Assembly (NCBI GenBank): GCA_019637645.1
Contig: JAHBVH010000001.1
Span: forward strand, 1 to 64,000
Origin: Caldilineaceae bacterium
Lineage (GTDB): Bacteria; Chloroflexota; Anaerolineae; Caldilineales; Caldilineaceae
Direction: 5' to 3'
Length of the DNA stretch: 64,000 nt
The notes beneath the pieces are model-generated. The model saw only the letters and a list, made by a program, of their open reading frames with translations. It was not told the origin of the DNA and did no database searches. Made by a program: the position numbers and the translations under genes. Within the stretch, counting starts at the first letter, position 1. Each line of letters opens with the position of its first letter. Below, in pieces: positions 28,370 through 36,987 of the stretch.

Positions 28370-30711
28370 CGCGTACATCCCAGTTGAATCGACCTGCCTC
28401 CCGTTCCTGGCTAGACGATCTCCGCGAGCGATCCAGCCTGGAACTGATTGGGTTGTTGCTATTTCTCTTTGGTGGTGCGCTGCTGTTGACCTTGTTGCGG
28501 GGCGGTGCTAATAGTATCTATGGTGTGCCGTGGCCGGTCATTGCCTTAGGCGGGACTGTGCCTTGGGTGGCGATCGGTTTATTGATCTTGGGCGCGGTCT
28601 TGATGCTAGGGGAACGCGCAGGGCATTGGGGCGTAGAGGCCCTGGTTGGTGCAGAGCTCTTGTTCCTCAGTAGTACCATGATGGCGTTTCTGTGGCGCAC
28701 CGAAACAGTCACTTGGGAAGCCAGGCTGGATGGGCTTAATGGCGGCTTGGTCGGCTGGGCGCTCGGGAGTATTCTCATGGCTGGCTTGGGCCGTTGGCCG
28801 GCCTTTGCGATTGTGCTGTTGTTCAGCGCGGTTGGGTTGAATTGGGTTGTGCGCTATACCCCGTTGGTCTATTTAGCACCGCTGTTGGCCCATGTGGTTA
28901 CCTTGCCCCGCTTTATTGCGCCGCTGGCCGGGTTGATCCAAGCCGGATTTGCCCAGGTGGCCGCCGTAATCGCCGCGCTAGCCGTAAGTCCGTCTGAAGA
29001 GCCCAAGCCTGCTGTTGCCCCGACCGGGCTCAATTATGTGACGCCAGCGCCTAGCCGCAGCGAGCGGCTAACCCGCGAGCAGTCAACCATGGTCGCGCCG
29101 CGGGCTATGCCAGCCGCGAGCCCTGAACGGCAGCACGAACTCCCCACACCAGCCGCTGCCGTGGCTGAGGTTCCCCATCCGCGTAAGACGACAGCCAAAA
29201 ATGCCAAGGCTGCCAATAAGTCCGCACCTGCCGTGCCACCGTCGCGCCCAAGCAAAGCGGCTGGCGATGGTCTGCTGCCCAATGTGGAATTGCTGACCGC
29301 CGATGTCGGCGTCTATCGCGAGGTAGGTGCCCATGAGATGCAGTCGTTGATTGAAAACACGCTAGAGGATTTTAATGTTCCCGTGCGTGTTGTGCATGTG
29401 GAAAGCGGCCCTACGGTTACCCAATTTGGGGTCGAACCACTCTATTTGGAGCGAGCTGGGCAACGTCGTAAGGTGCGGGTGAATCGTATTGTGACGCTGG
29501 CCGATGATCTGGCATTGGCGTTGGCGGTTCCGGCGGTGCGGATTGAAGCACCTGTGCCCGGGCGACCTTATGTGGGAATTGAAGTTCCCAATACTGAAAA
29601 AGTGGTTGTGAGCATGCGTGGGATTGTGGAGAGCAAGCCCTTTCAGGAAGGGGGAGCACTGCCTGTGGCCTTGGGGCGCAATACTTCGGGCGCACCCATC
29701 GTGATGGATCTGGCGCGTGCGCCGCATTTGTTGATTGCTGGATCCACTGGTTCGGGTAAGTCGGTCTGTGTCAATGCGATTATTACTAGCTTACTCATGC
29801 GCCACGGGCCTGAATCGTTGCGCTTTGTGATGGTGGATCCCAAGATGGTCGAGTTGCAGGGATACAACGGGATTCCCCATGTGTTGGGCAAAGTGATTAT
29901 CGAAGTCGATCAAGTCATGGGTGCGTTGACCTGGCTATTGCTCCAGATGGATGATCGCTATCAGCTCTTTAAGTCAGTCGGGGTACGCAATCTTGACACC
30001 TATAACGCCATGGCAGCCAAACCCCAAAAAGGGGAAGACGCGCTGCGACCCTTGCCCTACATTGTGCTGATTATTGATGAGTTAGCCGACTTGATGATGA
30101 CTGCCGCCGATGATATTGAGCGACAGATCTGTCGTTTGGCTCAAATGGCCCGGGCGACAGGCATTCACTTGGTCCTGGCGACGCAGCGCCCTAGCACCGA
30201 TGTTGTGACTGGATTGATTAAAGCGAACTTTCCAACGCGGATTGCCTTTGCCGTCACAAGCCAAATTGATAGCCGCGTGATCTTGGATACGCCGGGTGCT
30301 GAACGCCTATTAGGGCGGGGGGATATGCTGCTTATGCGGCCCGACATGGCGAAGTTACAGCGGGTGCAGGGCTGCTTGGTGACTGATCCCGAAATCAATG
30401 CTGTGGTCGATCATTGGAAGGCCAAAGGTGATCAACAGCCGGCTACGGTAGCTCCTTGGGCTGGTCTTCTAGACCGGATGGACGATGAGGATGAGTTGAT
30501 TCAAGAGGCGATCGATGTGCTGCGTGGGCTGAAAAACTGTAGCACAAGTATGTTGCAACGAAAGTTGAAGATTGGTTACCCCAAAGCAGCGCGTCTTATG
30601 GAAGAGCTGGCAGCAAAAGGCATTGTCGGCGAAGATCTGGGTAGCGGGCAAGGCAGAGCGGTATTATTAAAAGAAGAAAATGCCGAGGAAGAAGATAGAT
30701 TAGAAGAGTAG
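28366..30711 (+). CDS. ftsK: FtsK/SpoIIIE-family DNA translocase
   Basis: A 781-residue septal DNA pump. Four or five membrane helices occupy residues 25-205, then a Pro/Ala/Lys-rich linker to about 300. The motor has Walker A in HLLIAGSTGSGKSVCVNAIITSLL, Walker B in YIVLIIDELADLMMTAADDIE, and the RecA-like loop ATGIHLVLATQRPSTDVVTGLIKANFPTRIAFAV. The C-terminal gamma winged helix (AIDVLRGLKNCSTSMLQRKLKIGYPKAARLMEELAAKGIVG) reads orienting sequences. The tail is acidic. It is translationally coupled to the membrane sensor upstream, an unusual neighbour for this gene. Confidence 0.95.
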   Translation: MTRTSQLNRPASRSWLDDLRERSSLELIGLLLFLFGGALLLTLLRGGANSIYGVPWPVIALGGTVPWVAIGLLILGAVLMLGERAGHWGVEALVGAELLFLSSTMMAFLWRTETVTWEARLDGLNGGLVGWALGSILMAGLGRWPAFAIVLLFSAVGLNWVVRYTPLVYLAPLLAHVVTLPRFIAPLAGLIQAGFAQVAAVIAALAVSPSEEPKPAVAPTGLNYVTPAPSRSERLTREQSTMVAPRAMPAASPERQHELPTPAAAVAEVPHPRKTTAKNAKAANKSAPAVPPSRPSKAAGDGLLPNVELLTADVGVYREVGAHEMQSLIENTLEDFNVPVRVVHVESGPTVTQFGVEPLYLERAGQRRKVRVNRIVTLADDLALALAVPAVRIEAPVPGRPYVGIEVPNTEKVVVSMRGIVESKPFQEGGALPVALGRNTSGAPIVMDLARAPHLLIAGSTGSGKSVCVNAIITSLLMRHGPESLRFVMVDPKMVELQGYNGIPHVLGKVIIEVDQVMGALTWLLLQMDDRYQLFKSVGVRNLDTYNAMAAKPQKGEDALRPLPYIVLIIDELADLMMTAADDIERQICRLAQMARATGIHLVLATQRPSTDVVTGLIKANFPTRIAFAVTSQIDSRVILDTPGAERLLGRGDMLLMRPDMAKLQRVQGCLVTDPEINAVVDHWKAKGDQQPATVAPWAGLLDRMDDEDELIQEAIDVLRGLKNCSTSMLQRKLKIGYPKAARLMEELAAKGIVGEDLGSGQGRAVLLKEENAEEEDRLEE

Positions 30712-30756
30712 ACAAACAAGAAGAGGCCATCACATCTTCATCATATATAAAGTGAA

Positions 30757-30831
30757 ACCTTCCGTTCACTAGTGGATGGAAGGTCAAGCCAACCTCAATG
30801 GCGTACCAATCCGCTCAAGTCGGATTGGTAC
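30757..30831 (+). terminator. Two hairpins after ftsK
   Basis: First hairpin ACCTTCC / GGAAGGT (30757-30784), then GTACCAATCCG / CGGATTGGTAC (30803-30831, seven-base loop). Neither has a U run. They lie between the convergent ftsK and Rpn nuclease genes. Confidence 0.55.
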
Positions 30832-30844
30832 ATCTCCTGAAGAT

Positions 30845-31837
30845 TTATTGCTTATTTTCGTGTAACAAGGCTTGCACCTGATCAATCGTTAAACCAGTAA
30901 TATCAGCAATCACGGCTAACTCAAATCCTTTGGCTGTCATTGCTAAGACTATGGCGCGTGTCTTCTGTTCGATGCCTTGCTCGATGCCTTGCTCGATACC
31001 TTGCTCGATACCTTGCTCGATACCTTGCTCGATACCTTGCTCGATACCTTGCTCGATGCCTTGTTTAATCAATTGTTCCTTAACGGTAGTTGGCAGGATG
31101 TCGTTGAGTTCATCCAGCGACGAATGTTGAACCAAGATTCGTTTCCACTCACGTCCGATTTCCAACACTCGTTCTGGGGTTAATACATCATCCATTGAGA
31201 CTCCTTCCGGTAACGACCACAAGGTGCGCAGAACTTCAAAATAGGTCACTAACTCGTCTGATAATTGCGGTTGTTCACGAATTTTTGTAAACGCTTTGGC
31301 CTTCTGTGCCGAGCGACTGGCAAAAGCTTTGACAAAGGCATTGTGTGGCGCATCGCTGAGTTCATTCAAGAGCAATAGCGGGATGGGCTGGAGTAAATCT
31401 TGTTGGTTCTCATAGATGCCAGCCAGACTTGTCGATGCATATCCAAAACTGTGTAGATGATCCACATGGGGCGTTTTCGCACAGAGGATAAAGATCTTGA
31501 CCGTCTCTGGCGATAATTCATTGGCCATGCGGTAGAAGTATTCATAGCTCACGGCCTGGCGGATCGCATCTAATGTCAAAGATTCGGTATATTTGAACTC
31601 AATCAGGATATGGCTAGCACTACAATCCCGAATGCCATCGGGCAACAAGGCCATCTGCTCTGGTGTCCAGTGTGATGCATCACGGCGCAGCAGCAACACA
31701 TCCACTTTAGGCGGATTCTGCGTTACCTCTACTTCAGCGAAGACCAGCACTCCCTTTTGCCCAACAGAAAGTTCAAAGCCTTTGGCCAGGAAACGATGCC
31801 ATTTAATCTGGGGGTGTCCACGTCGTTGTCGTGTCAT
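30845..31837 (-). CDS. Rpn-type PD-(D/E)XK nuclease-like protein with GIEQ repeats
   Basis: About 330 residues of the group related to recombination-promoting (Rpn) nucleases and PD-(D/E)XK transposase-like proteins. The likely active site is PKVDVLLLRRD followed by SHILIEFKYTESLTLDAIRQAVSYEYFYR, giving D...E-x-K with a downstream Gln. A helical region leads to eight perfect GIEQ repeats (residues about 258-289) and a short helix-turn-helix-like end (KGFELAVIADITGLTIDQVQALL). I start at ATG 31837: a near-perfect promoter places the first transcribed base at that codon, so the mRNA would be leaderless. The 12-codon extension upstream is mostly promoter. Confidence 0.82.
   Translation of the reverse strand: MTRQRRGHPQIKWHRFLAKGFELSVGQKGVLVFAEVEVTQNPPKVDVLLLRRDASHWTPEQMALLPDGIRDCSASHILIEFKYTESLTLDAIRQAVSYEYFYRMANELSPETVKIFILCAKTPHVDHLHSFGYASTSLAGIYENQQDLLQPIPLLLLNELSDAPHNAFVKAFASRSAQKAKAFTKIREQPQLSDELVTYFEVLRTLWSLPEGVSMDDVLTPERVLEIGREWKRILVQHSSLDELNDILPTTVKEQLIKQGIEQGIEQGIEQGIEQGIEQGIEQGIEQGIEQKTRAIVLAMTAKGFELAVIADITGLTIDQVQALLHENKQ
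30965..31060. repeat. Eight 12-base repeats inside the Rpn nuclease gene
   Basis: The unit TTGCTCGATRCC is repeated eight times head to tail and in frame, encoding GIEQ on the minus strand. Copies differ only at one R position, apart from end variants, so the array is young or kept alike by slippage. Confidence 0.92.
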
Positions 31838-31844
31838 ATGACAA

Positions 31845-31873
31845 AGTATAGGCATGGCACAGGGCTTTGTCAA
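31845..31873 (-). promoter_or_regulatory. Near-consensus promoter of the Rpn nuclease gene
   Basis: Minus strand TTGACA, 17 bases, TATACT. The end of the -10 lies seven bases before the ATG at 31837, so transcription should start at or next to the start codon. Confidence 0.8.
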
Positions 31874-31951
31874 GTGATTGCCCTGAACCTGAGGCTAATT
31901 TTCACTGGAGACCACAATCAGCGTTCGACCTCATGAGGGCATTAGAACAAA

Positions 31952-31989
31952 CCCAGAGGCATTACACGTGACAGGGTAATGCCTCTGGG
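31952..31989 (-). terminator. Terminator after ftsH
   Basis: Fourteen-base perfect stem CCCAGAGGCATTAC / GTAATGCCTCTGGG with a ten-base loop. On the minus strand it is followed by TTTGTTCT, so it fits an intrinsic terminator of ftsH. Confidence 0.8.
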
Positions 31990-32106
31990 GTGCATCAATC
32001 ACTGCTTGTTGATGAGGTTTTGAGATAGGTGAGTAACGGCATCAACCGGCTGCTGGGGGGATGAGGCCGCCAACTTTGCTCAACTTGCATCTCCTCCCAA
32101 AGGAAA

Positions 32107-33927
32107 TTATGCCGCTACAAAAATTTCTTCAAACTCGTCGTGGTTCAGCGTTTCCCGTTCCATTAAGGCTTGGGCCACTGCATGGAGTTTGTGGATATTT
32201 TCGCTTAATAGCTGGCGTACTCGTTGGTAGGCCCCTTCGACAATATGATGGACTTCCGAGTCGATCTGCTCGGCCACCTCTTCACTGTAGTCGCGTTGTT
32301 CGGCAAGCTCACGCCCCAAGAAGACCAACTCTTCTTGTTGTCCAAACTGGAGCGGTCCCATCTTCTCGCTCATGCCATATTTGGTGACCATGGCCCGGGC
32401 CATCTTGGTCAATTGTTGAATATCGCCACTTGCGCCGGTGGACTGATGCTGAAAGATCAGCTCTTCGGCAGTGCGTCCACCTAAGGCCACGGCGATATTA
32501 TCCAGATAGTACGACCGCGATGCCAAGACACGATCATATTCAGAGACTTGCCAAATATAACCACCGGCTTGACCACGGGGCACAATGGTGATCTTTTGCA
32601 GTGGATCGGCCTTTTCACATAAACGGGCCACAACAGCATGCCCGGCCTCATGATAGGCTAATACCTTTTTGTCATCTGGTGTAATGAGGCGGCTGCGTCG
32701 TTCTGGCCCCCCAAGTCCAATACGCTCAACGGCTTCTTGCAATTCAGTCATGCTGATCGCCCGCTTGTTGCGGCGTGCGGCGAGAATCGCGGCCTCGTTG
32801 ACCACATTCTCTAGGTCCGCACCGACAAAGCCAGGTGTCTGCCGGGCTAAGCGCTCCATATCCACATCGGGCGCCATGGGCTTACCCTTGACATGCACAT
32901 TGAGAATCGCGCGTCGCCCCTGAATGTCGGGCCGATCCATGGTCACGCGGCGATCAAAGCGGCCTGGGCGCAACAGCGCTGGATCTAAAATATCGGGCCG
33001 GTTGGTGGCAGCAATTAAAATAACATTGGTATCGGTGCCAAAGCCATCCATCTCGACCAAGATTTGATTGAGGGTTTGTTCGCGTTCATCATGCGAACCG
33101 CCCAACCCCGTCCCACGATAGCGACCGACCGCGTCGATCTCGTCAATGAAGATGATACAGGGGCTGTTGCGCTTGGCTTGTTCAAAGAGATCGCGGACGC
33201 GACTGGCACCGACACCCACAAACATTTCAACAAATTCGGAGCCCGAAATGCTAAAGAAGGGCACCCCTGCTTCGCCCGAAACGGCTTTGGCCATCAGCGT
33301 CTTCCCGGTTCCGGGTGGCCCTACGAGCAGAACACCTTTGGGAATCCGTGCCCCAAGCGCTGCAAATTTCTGGGGCTCTTTTAGAAATTCCACCACCTCT
33401 TGTAGCTCTTGCTTCGCTTCGTCGGCCCCTGCAATATCATCAAAGGTAATGGTGGGGCGATTGCCGGTAAACAACCGCGCACGGCTTTTGCCAAAAGAGA
33501 GGGCTTGATTATTGCTACCTTGGGTTTGCCGGAAGAGGATAAAGAAGAGGCCAGCGATAAAGACCAAGGGCAACAGGTTAATTAAGAGGGCCAACCAGTT
33601 GCTGCCATTGCCCGGTGCTTCGTAGGTGATCTTTACTTGGCTGAGTTTAGCGGGCTCTACGCCAAGCCCCACCAAGGTTTGGGTGAGTGGTACATCCAAC
33701 TCGCGGCGTGTAATCAGCGGGGATTGACTTCCCTTTAGCTGTACACGCACTTCTTCGCCACGCACTACAATGCCATCCACCAAATCACGGCGGATCGAAT
33801 TGGCTAGCTGGCTTAATGTAATCTGTTCTGGGCTTTGCGTGGTCCAGGGTACATTAAAGTAAACAACGACGCCTGCGATTAAGATCAGCAGGTATAAAAA
33901 GGCATTACGACTCCAATTTGTCTTCAC
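32107..33927 (-). CDS. ftsH: ATP-dependent zinc metalloprotease FtsH
   Basis: A 606-residue membrane protease that degrades misfolded membrane and regulatory proteins. Two membrane helices (near residues 8-25 and 110-130) flank a small outside domain. The AAA+ part has Walker [15 protein letters not shown], Walker [17 protein letters not shown] and the second region of homology [20 protein letters not shown]. The zinc protease motif is [14 protein letters not shown], with the third ligand in the FGGR-like [10 protein letters not shown] region. GTG start, with GGAGGAGA just upstream. Length is normal. Confidence 0.97.
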   Translation of the reverse strand: MKTNWSRNAFLYLLILIAGVVVYFNVPWTTQSPEQITLSQLANSIRRDLVDGIVVRGEEVRVQLKGSQSPLITRRELDVPLTQTLVGLGVEPAKLSQVKITYEAPGNGSNWLALLINLLPLVFIAGLFFILFRQTQGSNNQALSFGKSRARLFTGNRPTITFDDIAGADEAKQELQEVVEFLKEPQKFAALGARIPKGVLLVGPPGTGKTLMAKAVSGEAGVPFFSISGSEFVEMFVGVGASRVRDLFEQAKRNSPCIIFIDEIDAVGRYRGTGLGGSHDEREQTLNQILVEMDGFGTDTNVILIAATNRPDILDPALLRPGRFDRRVTMDRPDIQGRRAILNVHVKGKPMAPDVDMERLARQTPGFVGADLENVVNEAAILAARRNKRAISMTELQEAVERIGLGGPERRSRLITPDDKKVLAYHEAGHAVVARLCEKADPLQKITIVPRGQAGGYIWQVSEYDRVLASRSYYLDNIAVALGGRTAEELIFQHQSTGASGDIQQLTKMARAMVTKYGMSEKMGPLQFGQQEELVFLGRELAEQRDYSEEVAEQIDSEVHHIVEGAYQRVRQLLSENIHKLHAVAQALMERETLNHDEFEEIFVAA

Positions 33928-34038
33928 AGCTCTCCTCCTATTTTGTGACAGCGTCTAGTATACCAAATCACGAAGCCTTTGGCTAGTGGTCTGGGATACG
34001 TTGTCATGATTGTATGTTGTCAGGATTATGGGTGACGA

Positions 34039-34245
34039 CTATGGCACTTCCGGCGTAGACGTAGACGCTGGTAGCTTGGTAGCGGTCGTCTGGGCTTTTT
34101 GCTGGAGCAAACGTAATTGCGCTTCGGATTGCGCCACGAGTTGCTTGGTAGAATGCTTGGAAATCATCGCTAACCCAATGAGCAAGCCTGCACACAACAG
34201 GCTAACCCCAGTCAGGATAAGAACGAGCAAGGTAATAGTCCCCAT
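34039..34245 (-). CDS. Small membrane protein (putative)
   Basis: About 68 residues from ATG 34245: one membrane helix (ITLLVLILTGVSLLCAGLLIGLAMI), then a 20-residue helix rich in Gln and Leu (KQLVAQSEAQLRLLQQKAQ) and a Ser/Thr/Pro tail. A GTG at 34257 is an alternative start. Ribosome signals are weak. It lies upstream of ftsH on the same strand. It could be a small protein partner of the membrane, but no family is recognised and the gene is not certain. Confidence 0.5.
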   Translation of the reverse strand: MGTITLLVLILTGVSLLCAGLLIGLAMISKHSTKQLVAQSEAQLRLLQQKAQTTATKLPASTSTPEVP

Positions 34246-34511
34246 GGGTAGTCTCACTTTCTGCTGCCGGTGGCTGATCCTCTTCTGAAGGCGAGCTTAG
34301 ATTTATACACTCTACTCTATTTCTGCCCAAGTGCATACTTCCGAAGATGAGTTACGCGAGGGGGCAAGAGCTGATGGCAAAATTAGTAGTGGTTATGTTA
34401 TACTGCCATCGTTTGTAAAATAAAGAGTGGTCCTATCGGTAGGGCTGATAGGGGATCGATCTTCCGCATGCGCGATAAAATATTTCGCGGTAAAGATAAG
34501 GTGAGTACACC

Positions 34512-35051
34512 ATGCCGGTGATTACCGAACTAGCGAGAATTACAGGAGTCAAAGTCGTCGATCTAAAAGCATTTGGCGATGATCGCGGCCGCTTTACCGA
34601 AACCTTTCGCACCGAGTGGTTTCCAGAACGTACTTGGTCGCAAATCCAATCCAACCGTAGCGACAGTATTACGGGTGTCCTGCGTGGCTTGCACTATCAC
34701 TTTCGGCAAGTAGACTATTGGTATATTTTGCAAGGGCGTGTGCGGGTTGGCCTGGCCGATCTACGTCCTTCCTCGGCGACCTATGGTGCTAGCGCCGTTT
34801 TAGATTTGGATGGCGACATGCCGCAAGGGGTCTTTATTCCGGCTGGGGTGGCCCATGGGTATCTGTCGCTGACAGATGCCACCATTGTCTATGTCGTGGA
34901 TCAGTTCTATGATGGTAGCGATGAAATGGGCGTAGCGTGGAATGATCCTGATCTGGCCGTAGCGTGGGCGATCCAAACGCCCATTCTCTCCGAGCGTGAT
35001 CGAAAAAACCCCTTATGGCGCGCGCTCGATCCGACAAAAATCCCTACATAA
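34512..35051 (+). CDS. rfbC: dTDP-4-dehydrorhamnose 3,5-epimerase family protein
   Basis: A 179-residue cupin of the RmlC family, which epimerises dTDP-4-keto-6-deoxyglucose during rhamnose synthesis. It has DDRGRFTETFR near residue 22, the catalytic His in SITGVLRGLHYH, a strand WYILQGRVRVGLADLRPSSATYG, and FIPAGVAHGYLSLTD. The usual Q-x-K-L after the histidine motif is replaced by FRQVDYW, so the sugar specificity may differ from true RmlC. No rfbA, rfbB or rfbD is in the window. It is followed by the MTA phosphorylase gene 36 bases later. Confidence 0.85.
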   Translation: MPVITELARITGVKVVDLKAFGDDRGRFTETFRTEWFPERTWSQIQSNRSDSITGVLRGLHYHFRQVDYWYILQGRVRVGLADLRPSSATYGASAVLDLDGDMPQGVFIPAGVAHGYLSLTDATIVYVVDQFYDGSDEMGVAWNDPDLAVAWAIQTPILSERDRKNPLWRALDPTKIPT

Positions 35052-35087
35052 TAGTTATTGTTCATATAACCAAGAAGGAGAAGGGCC

Positions 35088-35972
35088 ATGACGACCCCTG
35101 CACGCTTTGGCGTAATCGGTGGTAGTGGTGTTTACCAAATAGAAGCATTGCAAGATGTCGAGGAGATTACGCTAGAGACGCCTTTTGGCGCGCCATCGGA
35201 TAGTTATATGGTCGGTATATTGCATGGGCAGCGGGTTGCTTTTCTGGCACGTCATGGCCGTGGGCATCGGATTAGCCCGACCCAATTGAACCAACGCGCC
35301 AACATTTATGGCTTCAAAATGCTCGGTGTCGAATATCTGATTGGGGTCAGTGCTTGTGGTAGCTTGCAAGAACAGTATGCGCCGGGACATATTGTCATTC
35401 CAGATCAGCTCTTTGATCGGACGGCCAACCGCGCCTTGAGTTTTTTTGATGATCCTCAAGCAGGCACGGGCGGATTGGTGGTCCATGTGAGCGTTGCCGA
35501 GCCCTTTTGTCGCTTCCTCAGTGACATTTGTCATCGCGCCGTCCAGGCCACTGGCGCACCAGCCCACTTCGGGGGCAACTTTGTGACCATCGAGGGCCCC
35601 CGCTTTAGCACCAAAGCTGAAAGCCGCGTTTTCCGTAACTGGGGTATGGATATTATCGGCATGACTACCACGCCCGAAGCCCAACTAGCGCGTGAGGCTG
35701 AAATGAGCTATGCGGTGATGGCCCATGTGACCGATTACGATGTTTGGCATGAAAGTGAAGAGCCGGTTACCGTAGAAATGGTCATACGCACTTTGCAGCA
35801 TAATGCAGAAGTTGCCAAGAGTGCCGTGGTCAATGCCATTGGTCTTTTGGCCGACGCACCTGCTTCTCCCTATGCCAATGCTCTTGAATTTGCGATAATC
35901 ACCAACCGGCAACAAGTGCCGACCGCGGTGATTGACAAACTCCATCTGATCATCGGCCATTATTTTGCTTGA
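35088..35972 (+). CDS. mtnP: S-methyl-5'-thioadenosine phosphorylase
   Basis: A 294-residue purine nucleoside phosphorylase-family enzyme that splits methylthioadenosine into adenine and methylthioribose 1-phosphate in methionine salvage. GVIGGSGVYQIE gives the phosphate loop, FLARHGRGHRISPTQLNQRANIYGFKMLGV the conserved second block, and VSACGSLQEQYAPGHIVIPDQLFDRT the family signature. ITIEGPRFSTKAESRVFRNWG and IIGMTTTPEAQLAREAEMSYA complete the active site. AAGGAGAAGGG precedes the ATG. Some members act on inosine or guanosine, so the substrate is probable rather than proven. Confidence 0.9.
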   Translation: MTTPARFGVIGGSGVYQIEALQDVEEITLETPFGAPSDSYMVGILHGQRVAFLARHGRGHRISPTQLNQRANIYGFKMLGVEYLIGVSACGSLQEQYAPGHIVIPDQLFDRTANRALSFFDDPQAGTGGLVVHVSVAEPFCRFLSDICHRAVQATGAPAHFGGNFVTIEGPRFSTKAESRVFRNWGMDIIGMTTTPEAQLAREAEMSYAVMAHVTDYDVWHESEEPVTVEMVIRTLQHNAEVAKSAVVNAIGLLADAPASPYANALEFAIITNRQQVPTAVIDKLHLIIGHYFA

Positions 35973-36292
35973 ACCGGCGTATTCGATTACGACAACTGCT
36001 CGCCTTGTGCTCGCCTTGGCCAAGCGCTAAGGCAAGATTCTGTATTGGCTTCTTGCTTAACTTGCTTTTCACCTAGGCTTTGCGCTATACTTGATAAAGT
36101 TCAAGAAGACGGGCAGGATTGTGCCTGTTATAATTAACTTTTTACGATTATCGGATTAATGGCATACGGGTTGGGACTCGAACGGTAGATCTGCCACTAG
36201 CGCTGCTAGTAGGGTCGATTTCATTTTGATGGGTGCCTAAACAAGTGAATGCCTAGACAGACGCCTATCAATCGGCGTGAAGGAGCAGCATC
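35973..36292. other. rpmG upstream region
   Basis: A 320-base stretch. Plus-strand TATACT at 36086-36091 has TTGCTT 18 bases upstream, and a second box TATAAT lies at 36129-36134. Either would give rpmG a leader of more than 150 bases. I looked for a tRNA or a named riboswitch here and found none. Confidence 0.4.
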
Positions 36293-36454
36293 ATGGCTAA
36301 GAAAGGGCCACGCGTCATCGTAAAGGTGCGCAGCACAGAAAGTTCGCATTTTTACCTGACGGAAAAAAATCGCCGCAATGACTCTGGGCGGTTGGAATTA
36401 AAGAAGTATGATCCCACGCTTCGTCGGCATGTAATTTATCGCGAAACCCGGTAG
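36293..36454 (+). CDS. rpmG: 50S ribosomal protein L33
   Basis: A 53-residue basic protein of the large ribosomal subunit. It starts [17 protein letters not shown] and has [23 protein letters not shown], the L33 signature. It lacks the two CxxC pairs, so this is the zinc-free form of L33. AAGGAG lies ten bases before the ATG, and an intrinsic terminator follows about 60 bases after the stop. secE and nusG, common neighbours, are not next to it. Confidence 0.95.
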   Translation: MAKKGPRVIVKVRSTESSHFYLTEKNRRNDSGRLELKKYDPTLRRHVIYRETR

Positions 36455-36512
36455 GATTGGAACAAAATCCCATTGGGCAACGTTTTTCCTATAAATATAG
36501 GGTAGTCACTAG

Positions 36513-36541
36513 CGCAGGAGTTTCATGCTCCTGCGTTTTTT
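36513..36541 (+). terminator. Terminator after rpmG
   Basis: Stem CGCAGGAG / CTCCTGCG, seven-base loop, followed by TTTTTT. Confidence 0.9.
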
Positions 36542-36674
36542 ATTTGGCTTATGTCGTAGCCATTATATAATAAAACTATAGATTGATAGATAGAACAAAA
36601 ATGATTCTTGGCTACACTTCTCCAGGTCGCGCTGTAATTAGGGGAGCAAGTGCTGGCGTGGTTTGGTAGACCTT

Positions 36675-36734
36675 GGAAGAGAATGCTATGGAAGAGAATG
36701 CTATGGAAGAGAATGCTGTGGAAGAGAATGCTGT
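36675..36734. repeat. Four 15-base tandem repeats
   Basis: Unit TGGAAGAGAATGCTR repeated four times without a gap. The length is a multiple of three, and on the plus strand it reads ENA-MEENA-VEENA in a 22-codon frame that begins inside the array. No ribosome site or family supports a gene. Confidence 0.85.
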
Positions 36735-36987
36735 GCATCTAGCCTTCTTTGTTTAGCCATCCGTTGCGTGGCCTGAACAAAATTGGCAGAGGTGTAGTAA
36801 GATATAGCGGATTAAAGAAAATTGAACTCTGTTAAGCTCTATGCTATGGTTAGGTCATGATTGTTGGCAGATTACCTACATCTATTGACTTATAATCAAC
36901 GCTTTTGACAACAAATTGTTTGGATAATCTATATAAAATCTGTTGTGAAAGCCCTTTAGCATACCTGTAGTGTTTGATGAGGATTGT

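Larger units (their letters stand above)
36455..36987. other. Intergenic region with tandem repeat
   Basis: A 533-base region. It contains the rpmG terminator, then a 60-base tandem repeat (36675-36734). The rest is AT-rich sequence with no supportable gene. The upstream region of the SH3 protein gene lies at its end. Confidence 0.5.

Noticed and set aside
30965..31060. Regular short repeats that could be mistaken for CRISPR
   Set aside because: The units are contiguous, 12 bases long, in frame within a protein gene and have no spacers.
36150..36185. Sequence GGGACTCGAAC looks like the complement of a tRNA T-loop before rpmG
   Set aside because: The flanking bases do not form the T stem, and no acceptor, D or anticodon arms fit on either strand.
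36523..36738. Minus-strand frame with HSILF repeats
   Set aside because: It is the antisense reading of the 15-base tandem repeat, with no ribosome site, and it runs across the rpmG terminator.
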